Notes: generated by a model from the sequence alone, not told the origin. A DNA stretch of 64,000 nt from Gemmatimonadaceae bacterium (GCA_036496605.1 DASXKV010000022.1:47036-111035); one strand, 5' to 3'. Counted from the first letter of the stretch, positions 43,301-51,710 are shown. Translations and numbers: made by a program.

Positions 43301-44104
43301 GCCAATGAGGCCGAGGAGCGCGATGAGTAGCGACGCGCGGCGAATGGACAACAAGACCGCGACGATCGTCGCGAGAATGAACAGCGCGAACGCGGCTGTC
43401 GCGCCCACGAGCTGCCAGCGCGCGAACGCCGCGAAGAAGACAACGTAGAGTAGGGAGATGCCGGCGGCGTCGAGCGCGTCGGCGGTCCATTCATAACGAC
43501 GCGAGACCTTCAGCTCACCCACGACGAGGCAGACCACGGCGGCGACGATGCCGATCGCAAACTGGATCGGCGGTGTGAGCCAGCCATGCTCGACCGAATA
43601 GCTGACGAAGAACGTGCCGGCGAGGAAGAGCGCGATCGCGGCGACGATCGCGAAGAACTTGACGCCGATGAGCGATTCCCAATCGAAGGAGCGCTTGGGT
43701 CGCGCCGGCTCCGGCGTCGCGCCGCGCGGAGGCCGCGGCGGCAGCGCCGGTGGGGGCGTGATTGGCGGAAAAACCGGCGTCGGTTTCTTAGTTACTCGAC
43801 CGACGGATTCGCGCGCGGCATGAGACGCGGCAGCCGGGGCTCCTGGGATGGCGGCGCGCTGTGGGCTGGTGGACGCGGCAACAGGCTCAGGCCGGGGCGG
43901 CGGCGGCTGGTAGGTCTGGAGCGGCGGAACGTCGTGGCTGCGTGCCGGCGGCGCCGCGGGCGTACCCTCTTCCACTCGCCGCGTGAGGCGCTCCATGAGA
44001 TGTCGGAGCTCGCCAATCGTGTCCTCGAGACGCCTCATGCGGTCGCGCACCTGCACGAGCGCGATCACGAGGAAGAGGATGATTAGCCAGAGGAGGGCGA
44101 GCAT
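40391..44104 (-). CDS. DUF2339 giant polytopic membrane protein
   Basis: 1237 residues. It starts with a hydrophobic anchor and coiled coil (RDRMRRLEDTIGELRHLMER), then a Pro-rich linker. The DUF2339 core begins at FDWESLIGVKFFAIVAAIAL and contains about 30 membrane helices, such as GTFFVSYSVEHGWLTPPIQF. The fold family is linked by name only to predicted membrane proteins; function unknown. Two unusual points are the large number of CGTTAGGC words (40641, 41525, 42502, 42679, 43154) and the coupling to DUF3999. It may be co-transcribed with the cyanophycin genes, but the gap to 44181 contains no clear signal either way. Confidence 0.88.
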   Translation of the reverse strand: MLALLWLIILFLVIALVQVRDRMRRLEDTIGELRHLMERLTRRVEEGTPAAPPARSHDVPPLQTYQPPPPRPEPVAASTSPQRAAIPGAPAAASHAARESVGRVTKKPTPVFPPITPPPALPPRPPRGATPEPARPKRSFDWESLIGVKFFAIVAAIALFLAGTFFVSYSVEHGWLTPPIQFAIGIVAAVVCLVVGELKVSRRYEWTADALDAAGISLLYVVFFAAFARWQLVGATAAFALFILATIVAVLLSIRRASLLIALLGLIGGFASPAIIATGVDNPIGLFGYLLLLNAGLAWVAYKKQWPLLTAISLGLTTMYQWGWVSKFLTAGKVPLAVGIFLVFPVLSFVALALNRPASEERRSTNALFAHAARVGAVLPLLFSIYLATVPAYGARFGVLFGFLFILDAGLFAIAVFQGPRVLHLLGGLSTLIVFAVWLQGSYDPTAWPKILVAAGAFSLFYLGAPLVASLEAVRRRTGVIDLGLAARGVLAAPLLLFVFPALALVEPRTASPGPLFAVLLALVGACATYAIVRRDGPVHFIAAFFAVLAEAVWSAKYLSPDRLLAALAIYGVFGLLFIGVPIVARRRGAALAPEGAGSALALVSIALLFFLAAGAAAQAALWGIGLLLAILTLGLFAEASATRNPVLAIIGTMLAWAVLAAWWVTATVAVALIPALFIVGGYALLTIGGSIWATRRQAVDDNTRGIFQNGGFVALAGHLFLLFVATQPTLALPPWPLFAVLGVLTAAAGVGGLYVKRGELFLAASIASAAVLIVWEMTPQGAPWPTIAIFAAAALVTLVALWFTLALRIGADRREFITAAAAAALGAQVVAAIAGGRTAVPPFGIVLGAQLVFLAVTLGFATLDLARLEVMTLVAVIPASGAGFLWMSTHVGAGSWQSQLAFTTPIYLAFVAYPLILGRRAGLARIPYLATVAASVLYFFQARMSIDTGGYGSVIGALPVVEAGFLALVLAHLIRLERRGEPRSRAELARLALVAGAALGFITLAIPLQLERNWITIGWALEGAALAWLYGRIPHKGLLLFALGLFAVVFVRLALNTEVLHYVPRGAIRIWNWYLYTYLISAAAFLVGGRVLLKTDDKVLPWLPRVSSLLPSGTVILLFLLLNIEIADYFATGPTITFDFFSSALAQDLAYTLGWALFAVALLGAGIIVHSKPGRFAAIMLLIIAMLKCAFNDLWRLGGLYRVGSLVGIAFCALLITVALQRFVLGSRAKPSEAVS

Positions 44105-44180
44105 CTCTTTGAATCAAAAGGCGCTACGACGGGACGGTGCAACTGATGGACAACGCAACCGGGGGCAACGCAACAGCGCG

Positions 44181-44543
44181 TTAGGCGGAAGCGACCGTCA
44201 AACAGAAGTATAGAGCTGCGCCCGGGTACTCGGGCGCCCGATCCCAGACCGATTGTGCCTTGCGGATGCTCTCCAACGTCACCTCGGCGGCGCGGGCGGC
44301 ATCGTTGGGCAGCACGAACGAGCCCGGGTGACGAAGCGAATGAGTACGCGTACCATCGGTGAACCTCACCCAGCCCTCCCACGCCTCGAGGCGCTGGCCG
44401 GTTTTGTTGAGGTGCTCGATCGCGCGCTCGGCGTCGGCAAGAGTGAGCACAATCTCACGCTCGGATAGTGAGCGGTTTGCGAGATCTGCCGGGAGAAGGG
44501 AAATGGCGCTCACGGAATTCGGTCGATTTCGAATTTCATTCAT
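44181..44543 (-). CDS. Small hypothetical protein downstream of cyanophycinase
   Basis: 120 residues. Helical N-terminal half (SEREIVLTLADAERAIEHLN) and a small beta-rich block (EGWVRFTDGTRTHSLRHPGS, FVLPNDAARAAE). No signal peptide or recognised family. It begins 28 bp after the cyanophycinase stop on the same strand and ends 77 bp before the DUF2339 start, so it may belong to either unit. Confidence 0.65.
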   Translation of the reverse strand: MNEIRNRPNSVSAISLLPADLANRSLSEREIVLTLADAERAIEHLNKTGQRLEAWEGWVRFTDGTRTHSLRHPGSFVLPNDAARAAEVTLESIRKAQSVWDRAPEYPGAALYFCLTVASA

Positions 44544-44570
44544 GACTCCGATTGGGATAGGGGAAATATC

Positions 44571-45488
44571 TCAAGGCAAGGACAAAAAGGGGCTCGCACT
44601 TCCCGGCACGCTGTCCCTCTCGAGCAGTTCCTCGAGCTCTCTCTCCCTGAGATTGAGATGGTAGTTCGTTCCCACAATCCCGACGCGCAAATGGCTGAGC
44701 GTTAGCTGGCGTCCCTTTTCGATCTCGTCGGCATTATCGAAGCGCACCGTGTGGTGGCCATCGACGAATGTCACTCCACCGGCGCCCACGACCTCACCGA
44801 CATGGCCGCGGGCGATGAGTGCAGTGTCCTCGTCGATGCCGAGGCCTAGCAATTCGGTGTTCTGTCCGACGACGACGAACAGGCGCTGGAGGCGCCGCCG
44901 TTGCTGAAAGTGGGTATCGACGATGGTTTTGAAGCCGAGGAGTCCGAGGCCCGGGCCGATGTACTGCTCGACGAGACTGCCTTCTTCATCGATCTCGCCG
45001 CCAGCCATCGTGAGCTCGGTGAGTGCTGCGGCACCGGCGCTCGAACCGCAGACGACGCCGCCGCGGCGAAAGAGCGCCTTGATCTCGCCGAGCGTGTGGG
45101 AGCCGCCGAGGGCCGCGACGAGCTTCACCTGGTCGCCGCCACCGAAAAAGACGGCGCGGGAGTCTTTGATCATGTCGGCAATCTCGCGGTCGCGCTCGTC
45201 GCACGCGTGTTGGAATAGCGGAATGCGGACGTTGGTTGCGCCCGCGCGACGGAAGTCCCCGAGCCATGCGCGCGCCGCCTCCCCGGGATCGGCCGAGGCA
45301 GTCGTTAGGCCCACGATCGGTGCGCCGTCCCGAGCGTCGACGAGACGCAGGAAGCTCTGGAAGGCTTCGTTGTGCGCTTCGACGGCACCGCCCATGAGAA
45401 CCAGCGTGCCGAGTGCGGCGTCGGACATGCCGCCGTGGGCGAGGGGCTCGTCGATGCGTGGCGCGTCCGGACGATCGGGAGCCGTCAT
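44571..45488 (-). CDS. cphB: Cyanophycinase (peptidase S51)
   Basis: 305 residues. The S51 nucleophile elbow is GVVCGSSAGAAALTELTMAG (Ser about 150). FFGGGDQVKLVAAL and GLGLLGFKTIVDTHFQQRRR (with catalytic-region histidine) are also typical. It hydrolyses cyanophycin to beta-Asp-Arg dipeptides. The start at ATG 45488 lies only 3 nt after the stop of the upstream CphA-like gene; ATG 45428 is an alternative that would drop 20 variable residues. Intracellular (no signal peptide). Its neighbours make this a cyanophycin turnover unit. Confidence 0.9.
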   Translation of the reverse strand: MTAPDRPDAPRIDEPLAHGGMSDAALGTLVLMGGAVEAHNEAFQSFLRLVDARDGAPIVGLTTASADPGEAARAWLGDFRRAGATNVRIPLFQHACDERDREIADMIKDSRAVFFGGGDQVKLVAALGGSHTLGEIKALFRRGGVVCGSSAGAAALTELTMAGGEIDEEGSLVEQYIGPGLGLLGFKTIVDTHFQQRRRLQRLFVVVGQNTELLGLGIDEDTALIARGHVGEVVGAGGVTFVDGHHTVRFDNADEIEKGRQLTLSHLRVGIVGTNYHLNLRERELEELLERDSVPGSASPFLSLP

Positions 45489-45491
45489 TGC

Positions 45492-46556
45492 CTAACGTTG
45501 CAGGCCGGCGTCGCGGAGGATGTACGCAGCGACTGCGGCGGCGATCTGCGCACGTGCCGGCTGATCTTCTTGGAGCTGGGAAACGCACTCGGCGTCGTCG
45601 CAGTGCTCGACGATGATCGCGCCATCGCGAACGCGACCGATGGCCGTCGCGATCTCCATCGCATTCTCACTCACGGACTCGTCGGTCGCGAAGACGGCCA
45701 CCCGGCAGCCCGCACTGCGCGCCTCTTCCTGAAGCTCCGGTTCGTTCGCGGGGCAGACCACGAAGCCACCACGCGGCACGGAGTCGATGAGGGTCCCGAC
45801 GAGGCGGCGAGCGGCCTCGGACTTCTGATAGCGCTGTGGGACGTCGCCGAGACTCGTGTCCAGGATGATCGCGACGCGCGACCGCGCGTACGGCAGGCCG
45901 GCGTAGAGGATGAAGGCCGGGGCCACGTCGATGAGAAGATGTTCATCGTCGTCCGGACCGAGGGCGGCGTGGAGCAAGACGACACATTCCGCGCGGCCGC
46001 TGCCTCCGGTAACCCCGGCGGTGACCCGATGGGCGATGGGCGGGGCGTCGGGCGTGCTCGCCAGGGCGGCGAGCTCGCGGACGGCGCTCGCGACATGTTG
46101 CGGCGCGAGCGTGCCAGCGAAGGCACGCTGCACCGTTTCGAGCGCGAGCGCGGCAGCGCGCAATCCAACCTGCTCGTGCCGATGTTCGAAGACGATCGTG
46201 TATTCGCCATCGACGTCACCGCCGCGAGTGCGCCCGAAGCCGACCTCGTGCCCGATCATGGTTTGCAGCTCGAGGGCGACGTGCTCGATGATGTGCGGCG
46301 CGTATGTACCGCGACGCAGGCGCGTGATGAATCCACCCGGCTCGCCGATCGAGCATTCGTGCTCGGTGAGCCCGGGCAGGGCCAGTACGAGCTGTTCGGT
46401 GAGACCGGGGATGTCGGCAGACGATATGTGATCATACGGGCCGACGGCGACGTCCATTCGGGTCACCGGCCGTGTCGACCAGAAATTCGCGCCGCGCGTG
46501 GCATGGAGAGTCGTTAGGCGAATGTCATTCGAAGGCGCGGGCGCGAGCGCGGTCAT
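45492..46556 (-). CDS. Short cyanophycin-synthetase-like protein, ATP-grasp-less and with degenerate P-loop
   Basis: 354 residues. Residues 15-150 align with the CphA N-domain encoded just upstream: RGANFWSTRPVT vs RGPNYWRLAPVI, ADIPGLTEQLV vs IDIPGFCDRLV, HIIEHVALELQT vs HILEHVSLELQT. The HxxEH motif (88-92) is kept. The ATP-grasp module (about 300 residues) is missing. At about residue 180 the Mur-type P-loop is degenerate (VTGGSGRAE against VTGTNGKTT). The core then continues in register (LLIDVAPAFILYAGL vs VLETARGGILRAGL; AQIAAAVAAYILRDA vs QNILAAIAAAYVQGM) and ends before the C-terminal Mur domain. It overlaps cphA by 4 bp (ATGA); its stop is part of a GCCTAACG word. Ligase activity looks impossible, so it is probably a partner or primer subunit. 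Confidence 0.8.
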   Translation of the reverse strand: MTALAPAPSNDIRLTTLHATRGANFWSTRPVTRMDVAVGPYDHISSADIPGLTEQLVLALPGLTEHECSIGEPGGFITRLRRGTYAPHIIEHVALELQTMIGHEVGFGRTRGGDVDGEYTIVFEHRHEQVGLRAAALALETVQRAFAGTLAPQHVASAVRELAALASTPDAPPIAHRVTAGVTGGSGRAECVVLLHAALGPDDDEHLLIDVAPAFILYAGLPYARSRVAIILDTSLGDVPQRYQKSEAARRLVGTLIDSVPRGGFVVCPANEPELQEEARSAGCRVAVFATDESVSENAMEIATAIGRVRDGAIIVEHCDDAECVSQLQEDQPARAQIAAAVAAYILRDAGLQR

Positions 46557-49237
46557 GAAGCGCTCGCGCCTCCGACGCGCTCGTCGGCCATGCGCTCGCG
46601 GACGAGGGCGAGCGTTTTGGGAACTTTGTCGGCGAGGATGAAGACGAGATCGTCCTCGCCGACGATGTCCATTGCTCTGGCGACCGCCTCCGCTTCGCTT
46701 GGAATGACGACGATTCTCTCGTTGGGCAATCCGGCGGCGCGAAGGCTGTCGCCGATGAGCGCTGCGACCTCGCCTGGGTCGCGGCCGCGCAGATCCTGGT
46801 CTTCCTTGATGATCGCGAGATCGAGATGCCCGTCGGCGGCGGCGCTCCGAGCGGCGGCACGGATATCTTCGTCGCGGCGATCGCCTGGCATTGCGATGAC
46901 GCCGATGCGGCGGCGCGCCGGAAAGTGCGACACGAGCTCCATCAGGCCCTCGATCGCCGCGTGATTGTGGGCATAGTCCACGAGCACGCGACCACCGTTT
47001 CGAAGGCGAATCACGTTCAACCGTCCCGGCGTGAGCGACGGTGAGGGGAAGAAGGAGAGCAATCCCGCGCGAATGTCGTCATAGCGCATGCCCTGGACAT
47101 AGGCGGCGGCGATGGCCGCGAGAATGTTCTGGCGCTGGAATCGCGCTGCGCCGCCGAGCATGAGCGGAACCTCGCGCTCGCTGGCGATGGGGATGCGCAA
47201 CTTTCCGCGCCTAACGACAAAACTGCCGCTTTCCATCCGCGCGGCGATGCCGCCGTGGGCGATGTGATCCTCGAGGAGTTCATTCTCGCCCTCGGCAGCG
47301 GTGGAGAAGAGCACGACGTCGGCGGTCGTCTTCTCCCGCATGGCATGGACGAGCGGATCGTCGGCGTTGAGGACAGCGTGCCCTTCCCGCTTCACGACGG
47401 AGGCGATGACGCTCTTCACGTCCGCGAGCTGCTCGAGCGTGTTGATGCCGCGTAGTCCAAGGTGATCGCCGGAGACATTGAGCACAACGCCCACGTCGCA
47501 CTCGTCGAAGCCGAGTCCGGCGCGCAGAATCCCACCGCGCGCGGTCTCGAGCACGGCAACGTCTATTGTTGGATTCGAGAGAATGATGTTCGCGGCGAAA
47601 GGGCCGGTCATGTCCCCTTCCATCACCAGGCGATTCTGAACGTAGACGCCGTCGGTGGTCGTGAAGCCGGCGATGCGGCCCATGTTGCGGAAGAGATGGG
47701 CGATCAGCCTAACGGTGGTCGTTTTCCCGTTCGTTCCGGTGACGGCGATGATCGGGATCGTCGGATCCGTTCCGGGCGGATACAGCATATCCAGGATCGG
47801 CGCTCCAACATTGCGCCACTTCCCCTCCGTTGGATGGGTGTGCATCCGAATCCCCGGCGCGGCGTTGACCTCGAGGATCACGGCGTCGTTCTCGCGAAAG
47901 GGGACCGAGATGTCATGCGTCAGGACGTCGATTCCCGCGATGTCGAGTCCGACGATGCCGGCAGCCATCTCGCACGCCGTCACGTTGTCGGGATGCATCT
48001 CGTCGGAGCGGTCGATCGACGTACCGCCGGTGGAGAGGTTGGCAGTCCCGCGGAGGAAGACACGTTCGTCAGGCATCGGCACCGAATCGAGCGTTCGGTT
48101 GCTCCGGCCTAGATACTCCGCCGTGCTCGCGTCCGTGGGTAATCGCGTCAGGATCTTCGTGTGGCCGACCCCGCGGCGCGGATCCTTGTTCGCCTCCTCG
48201 ATGAGCTGACGAATCGATTGGCGTCCGTCGCCGATGACGTGAGCGGGCACACGCTCGGCGCAGGCGACAACCTTGCCGTTCACGACGAGCACGCGGTGGT
48301 CCAGCCCCTCGTGATGATGCTCGACGACGACCCGACTCGACACGGCTTGGGCAGCGGCCCACCCCTTTCGAATAGCCGGCTCGTCGTCCAATCGGCCGCT
48401 GATACCACGACCGTGGCTCGCATCGACCGGCTTGAGAATCACCGGGTAGCCGATCTCCTGCGCGATGTCGACGGCCTCGTCGGGCGTGCGTGCCGTGTTA
48501 CCGCGTGGCACGGGGAGGCCGATGTTACTGAGCACGCGCTTCGTGTCGACCTTGTCCTGCGCGATCTCCACCCCGATGGCGCTCGTGAAGTCGGTCATCG
48601 TCGCCTGGATGCGGCGCAGATTCCGTCCGTGACCCAGTTGCACGAGCGAGCCCGAGTTGAGACGCCTAACTGGGATCCCGCGACGACGGGCCTCCTCCAC
48701 GATCGCCGCGGTGGACGGGCCGAGGCGAACGGTCTCGTACAGGTCCTGGAGACGCGAGGTGACAGCCGCGACGTCATAGGGTTCGGCAGTCATGCAGGCA
48801 CGCATGAGCGCAATGCCCTCGCGAACGCTCTCGAGACCGACCTCCTCCTCGTCGTAAGCGACGATGACCCACCACACGCCCTCGTCGCCCGAAGGCACGA
48901 CACGACCGAAGCTCACGTCGCTTCCGGCGAGCGTCTGCAGCTCGAGCGACACGTGCTCGAGGATGTGCGGCCAATGTGTTCCTTCGTTCAGCCGATCGAC
49001 GAAACCACCGCTTCTACCGCGGCTACAAGGGTGGTCGCTGAGAGACGGCAGGGAATGGACGAGTCGATCGCAGAATCCGGGTATGTCGATCGACGTGAGC
49101 TCCTCGAGGTCACCGAGCCGGACGTCGCAGGCAATGACTGGCGCCAGCCGCCAATAGTTGGGGCCCCGCAACGCTCGAATACGGCTTACTCGCAGGTCGG
49201 CGGCGGGTATGTGTGAAACGTCGGGCGGCAGTGGCAC
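46553..49237 (-). CDS. cphA: Cyanophycin synthetase
   Basis: 894 residues from GTG 49237 (MPLPPDVSH). N-domain 1-160 includes THWPHILEHVSLELQ with HxxEH at 91-95. ATP-grasp runs from about 210 to 480 (TKRVLSNIGLPVPRG, YPVILKPVDASHGRGISG, VVVEHHHEG, ILEVNAAPGIRMHTHPT). The Mur-ligase-like part has the P-loop IIAVTGTNGKTTTVRLIAHL, AVLETARGGILRAGLGFDE and VLVDYAHNHAAIEGLMELV. The length and domain order are those of CphA1, which adds Asp to the backbone (ATP-grasp) and Arg to the side chain (Mur domain). It is the first gene of the cphA-cphA-like-cphB unit. Confidence 0.95.
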   Translation of the reverse strand: MPLPPDVSHIPAADLRVSRIRALRGPNYWRLAPVIACDVRLGDLEELTSIDIPGFCDRLVHSLPSLSDHPCSRGRSGGFVDRLNEGTHWPHILEHVSLELQTLAGSDVSFGRVVPSGDEGVWWVIVAYDEEEVGLESVREGIALMRACMTAEPYDVAAVTSRLQDLYETVRLGPSTAAIVEEARRRGIPVRRLNSGSLVQLGHGRNLRRIQATMTDFTSAIGVEIAQDKVDTKRVLSNIGLPVPRGNTARTPDEAVDIAQEIGYPVILKPVDASHGRGISGRLDDEPAIRKGWAAAQAVSSRVVVEHHHEGLDHRVLVVNGKVVACAERVPAHVIGDGRQSIRQLIEEANKDPRRGVGHTKILTRLPTDASTAEYLGRSNRTLDSVPMPDERVFLRGTANLSTGGTSIDRSDEMHPDNVTACEMAAGIVGLDIAGIDVLTHDISVPFRENDAVILEVNAAPGIRMHTHPTEGKWRNVGAPILDMLYPPGTDPTIPIIAVTGTNGKTTTVRLIAHLFRNMGRIAGFTTTDGVYVQNRLVMEGDMTGPFAANIILSNPTIDVAVLETARGGILRAGLGFDECDVGVVLNVSGDHLGLRGINTLEQLADVKSVIASVVKREGHAVLNADDPLVHAMREKTTADVVLFSTAAEGENELLEDHIAHGGIAARMESGSFVVRRGKLRIPIASEREVPLMLGGAARFQRQNILAAIAAAYVQGMRYDDIRAGLLSFFPSPSLTPGRLNVIRLRNGGRVLVDYAHNHAAIEGLMELVSHFPARRRIGVIAMPGDRRDEDIRAAARSAAADGHLDLAIIKEDQDLRGRDPGEVAALIGDSLRAAGLPNERIVVIPSEAEAVARAMDIVGEDDLVFILADKVPKTLALVRERMADERVGGASAS

Positions 49238-49457
49238 GATCGAGGTTTGAGACGACTCTAGAACAAGGGGGAGGGCAAGTCACATACCGATACATGGGGT
49301 GACGAGGTCCTTCGGAAGCTCGTCTAAAACTGACAAGTAATTGCCTGAGCAGAGGTTTAGCTGCATGAGCGGGGGCTGGCGCCGGTCTCCGCTCTGAACG
49401 CCGTGCGAGGCTTGGACTTGCAGCACTCGCTCCCAATCCACTGCTGCCCGCCTTCGT

Positions 49458-50726
49458 TTGAACTCGACCAGTCAATCGCGAGCCAGCGTCAACGCTGAAG
49501 TGCTGCTCTGGCAGAGCCGCGTGCGCATGATCGTCGCGCTCGTCGCCGGCGGGGCCGAGTTCGTCCTGCAGCAACACCGCATTCTGCAGGGGAATGCGCT
49601 CTATCTATTGGAGGGAGTGTGCGGGTACATCGCCCTCGTCACGGCGATCGCTCTTTTCGTACAGAAGACTGGGCGCGCTCCGAATTGGGCGGTCGCGGTC
49701 ACGGTGGTCGCGGACATCCTGTTCATCTTCGGATCGACGCTCGTCTCGTCGCCGCCGTTCTACTACGACCGCATTCTGATTTTCTCCTTCCTGGTGCTCC
49801 ATCTCACCGAGACGTACTTCGGTCCGGGTCAGGCGGCGCTCGCAGCCGGGCTGGTCGTCGTCGGCTACCTCTACACCGTCCACCACATGATCGGACGCGG
49901 AGTCCGGCTGATCTGGTCGGAGGAGCTCTGGTCGGTGGGTGTGTTCGCACTCGCGGCGGGAATCTTCGTCGCGCAGTACGGCAGCTTCCGGAAGCGTCTC
50001 GACAGGATCGTCTCGCTCTTCGAGCGCGCCGAAGAGGGTGACTTCACGCAGAAGTACGACACGTCGGCGGATGCGCGCCCGGACGCGATCACGTTCGTTG
50101 GGCGCGTCTACAATCGCGTGAGCTCACAGCTCGAGAGCATGGTAGAGACCGATCCGCTCACGAACTGCGTCAACCGACGAGGCTTCGAGCGCTCGCTCGC
50201 GCGTGAGATGGCGCGCTCGTCGCGCGCCGGCAGCGAGCTGTCGCTCCTCGCGCTCGATCTCGATCACTTCAAGTCGATCAACGACAGTCGCGGGCACGTG
50301 GTCGGTGACGCGGTGCTGCGAGAGGTCGGTATGCTACTGCAGCAGTCGGCGCGCGCGGGCGACATCGTGGCACGAACCGGTGGCGAGGAGTTCTCGATTC
50401 TCCTTCCCGACACGCCGGGCAATGGCGCGTTCCACTTCGCGAACCGCCTGTGCGACACGTTCCGCGAGCATGTCTTCCGGGTGAACAGCAAGGAGATCCG
50501 GATGACGATCAGCATCGGCGTCGTGTCCACGGATGGCGATCGACCGCTCGCGGCGGAGCGCGGAAAGAATCTCGCCGAAGAGATGAAGATCCGCGCTGAC
50601 GAAGCGCTCTATGCAGCGAAGCGAACGGGGCGCGATCGCGTGCGCGCGTGGTCGGAGGCGGTGAGCATGCGCTCGGGGGAGATGCCGAAGGTGATGGCCG
50701 AGCTCATGCGTGATGGCAAGGAATAG
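49458..50726 (+). CDS. Membrane-bound diguanylate cyclase (GGDEF)
   Basis: 422 residues from TTG 49458. About six N-terminal helices (MIVALVAGGAEFVLQ, GYIALVTAIALFVQ, VAVTVVADILFIFGSTLV, LAAGLVVVGYLYTVHHMIG, SVGVFALAAGIFVAQYG) are followed by a HAMP-like linker and a GGDEF domain: DPLTNCVNRRGFERSL, LALDLDHFKSINDSRGHVVG, GGEEFSILLPDTP. The inhibitory I-site RAGD lies five residues before GGEEF, so product inhibition is expected. It synthesises c-di-GMP at the inner membrane. The 220-bp spacer to cphA (49238-49457) contains no gene. Confidence 0.93.
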   Translation: MNSTSQSRASVNAEVLLWQSRVRMIVALVAGGAEFVLQQHRILQGNALYLLEGVCGYIALVTAIALFVQKTGRAPNWAVAVTVVADILFIFGSTLVSSPPFYYDRILIFSFLVLHLTETYFGPGQAALAAGLVVVGYLYTVHHMIGRGVRLIWSEELWSVGVFALAAGIFVAQYGSFRKRLDRIVSLFERAEEGDFTQKYDTSADARPDAITFVGRVYNRVSSQLESMVETDPLTNCVNRRGFERSLAREMARSSRAGSELSLLALDLDHFKSINDSRGHVVGDAVLREVGMLLQQSARAGDIVARTGGEEFSILLPDTPGNGAFHFANRLCDTFREHVFRVNSKEIRMTISIGVVSTDGDRPLAAERGKNLAEEMKIRADEALYAAKRTGRDRVRAWSEAVSMRSGEMPKVMAELMRDGKE

Positions 50727-50785
50727 GCAGGTTGCTCCGCGCGTCCTCTGAATACATTGGATGCATTCGGAAGGAGATGCGGAAA

Positions 50786-51565
50786 ATGCCATCCAAATCG
50801 GGAAGTCGGATTCTTCTTGCCCTGTTCGCGGCAGCGGCGGTCGGCTGTTCGGACAACGCAACCGGTCCCACTTCGCCTAACGTGCCGGACGTCGCCGAAC
50901 TGCTCGCCGAAATGTCGTCGCCGACTCTGAGCAGCGCGGCCGGCATTGGCTCGCGCGCGATCGCTCCGGCCTTCAATTCGTCGTCGGTCGACCCGGCCAA
51001 CTGCCAGTACTCCGCAACGACTGGGTTCTTCGAGTGCTCCACGGTAACGATCAATGGCTTGACGTTTACGCGGAGCTTCCGGCTGATCGATGATGCGGGG
51101 AACTCCCAGCCAACGCCTGACACCCACACGTCGGCGATCGAGACGAAGACGACGGTGGACGGTACGGTCTCATCCTCCGGCAGCAACTACACGCTGCACG
51201 GCAACACCGATGAGACGTTGAGCGGGATCAGGACGAATACGCACACGCTCAACGGAACTTCGCTGCTGACCGACGATGGCACGATCCAGGTCGGCACGAC
51301 GGTTGTCCCGGTCGATGAAACGGTGCACGAGACGACTTCGAACCTTGTCTTACCGAACGCCAAGGCAGGCCAGCGCTGGCCGCAGTCGGGCACGATCACG
51401 ATCCAGACAGGGCTGGGTAGCGATGGGTTAGACGGTACGTCGACGATGGTGGTGACATTCAACGGGACGAGCGTGGTAACGATCACCACGACGACCTCCT
51501 TCGGCACGATTACCTGCCGCGTCGACCTGGCGAATCCGAGCGCGGGACTCGGAGCGTGCATTTAG
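50786..51565 (+). CDS. Exported lipoprotein, function unknown
   Basis: 259 residues from ATG 50786, with AAGGAG 10 nt upstream; a nearer upstream ATG (50777) is only one base from that site. Signal peptide with lipobox (LLALFAAAAVGCSDN). The rest is a Thr/Ser/Gly-rich beta-repeat region (TVSSSGSNYTLHGNTDETLS, TTTTSFGTITCRVDLANPSA) with a few cysteines. No family recognised; low complexity suggests an adhesin or cell-surface protein. It ends at the heptamer/terminator block. Confidence 0.75.
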   Translation: MPSKSGSRILLALFAAAAVGCSDNATGPTSPNVPDVAELLAEMSSPTLSSAAGIGSRAIAPAFNSSSVDPANCQYSATTGFFECSTVTINGLTFTRSFRLIDDAGNSQPTPDTHTSAIETKTTVDGTVSSSGSNYTLHGNTDETLSGIRTNTHTLNGTSLLTDDGTIQVGTTVVPVDETVHETTSNLVLPNAKAGQRWPQSGTITIQTGLGSDGLDGTSTMVVTFNGTSVVTITTTTSFGTITCRVDLANPSAGLGACI

Positions 51566-51710
51566 CGGTGATTGGTGGTGACCGGTTGGCGATGATTGCT
51601 TGGTGGTGATTGGTTGGCGGTGATTCGGAAGGGTGATCGGCGAGCGAAGCTCGCCGACCGTCTTTATTTACCAACCACCAACCACCAACCACCAACCACC
51701 AACCACCATT
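51565..51710. repeat. Opposed GGTGATT/CCAACCA heptamer array around a terminator
   Basis: Plus-strand units such as GGTGATT, GGTGGTG and GGTTGGC fill 51565-51624. The complement, five perfect CCAACCA-type units, fills about 51671-51708. The hairpin terminator at 51635-51669 sits between the two arms. The layout parallels the arrays at 4651-4860 and 37637-37744, but with a different heptamer. Confidence 0.85.
51635..51669 (+). terminator. Rho-independent terminator
   Basis: GATCGGCGAGC and GCTCGCCGACC form an 11-bp stem around GAA (51635-51659), followed by a T-rich tract (GTCTTTATTTA). It follows the lipoprotein gene ending at 51565 and lies in the centre of the heptamer array. Confidence 0.8.

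Noticed and set aside
45372..46517. 381-codon plus-strand frame opposite the CphA-like gene
   Set aside because: Antisense shadow; the minus-strand protein aligns with CphA over its whole length.
48161..49216. 351-codon plus-strand frame opposite cphA
   Set aside because: Antisense shadow of the CphA N-domain and ATP-grasp region.
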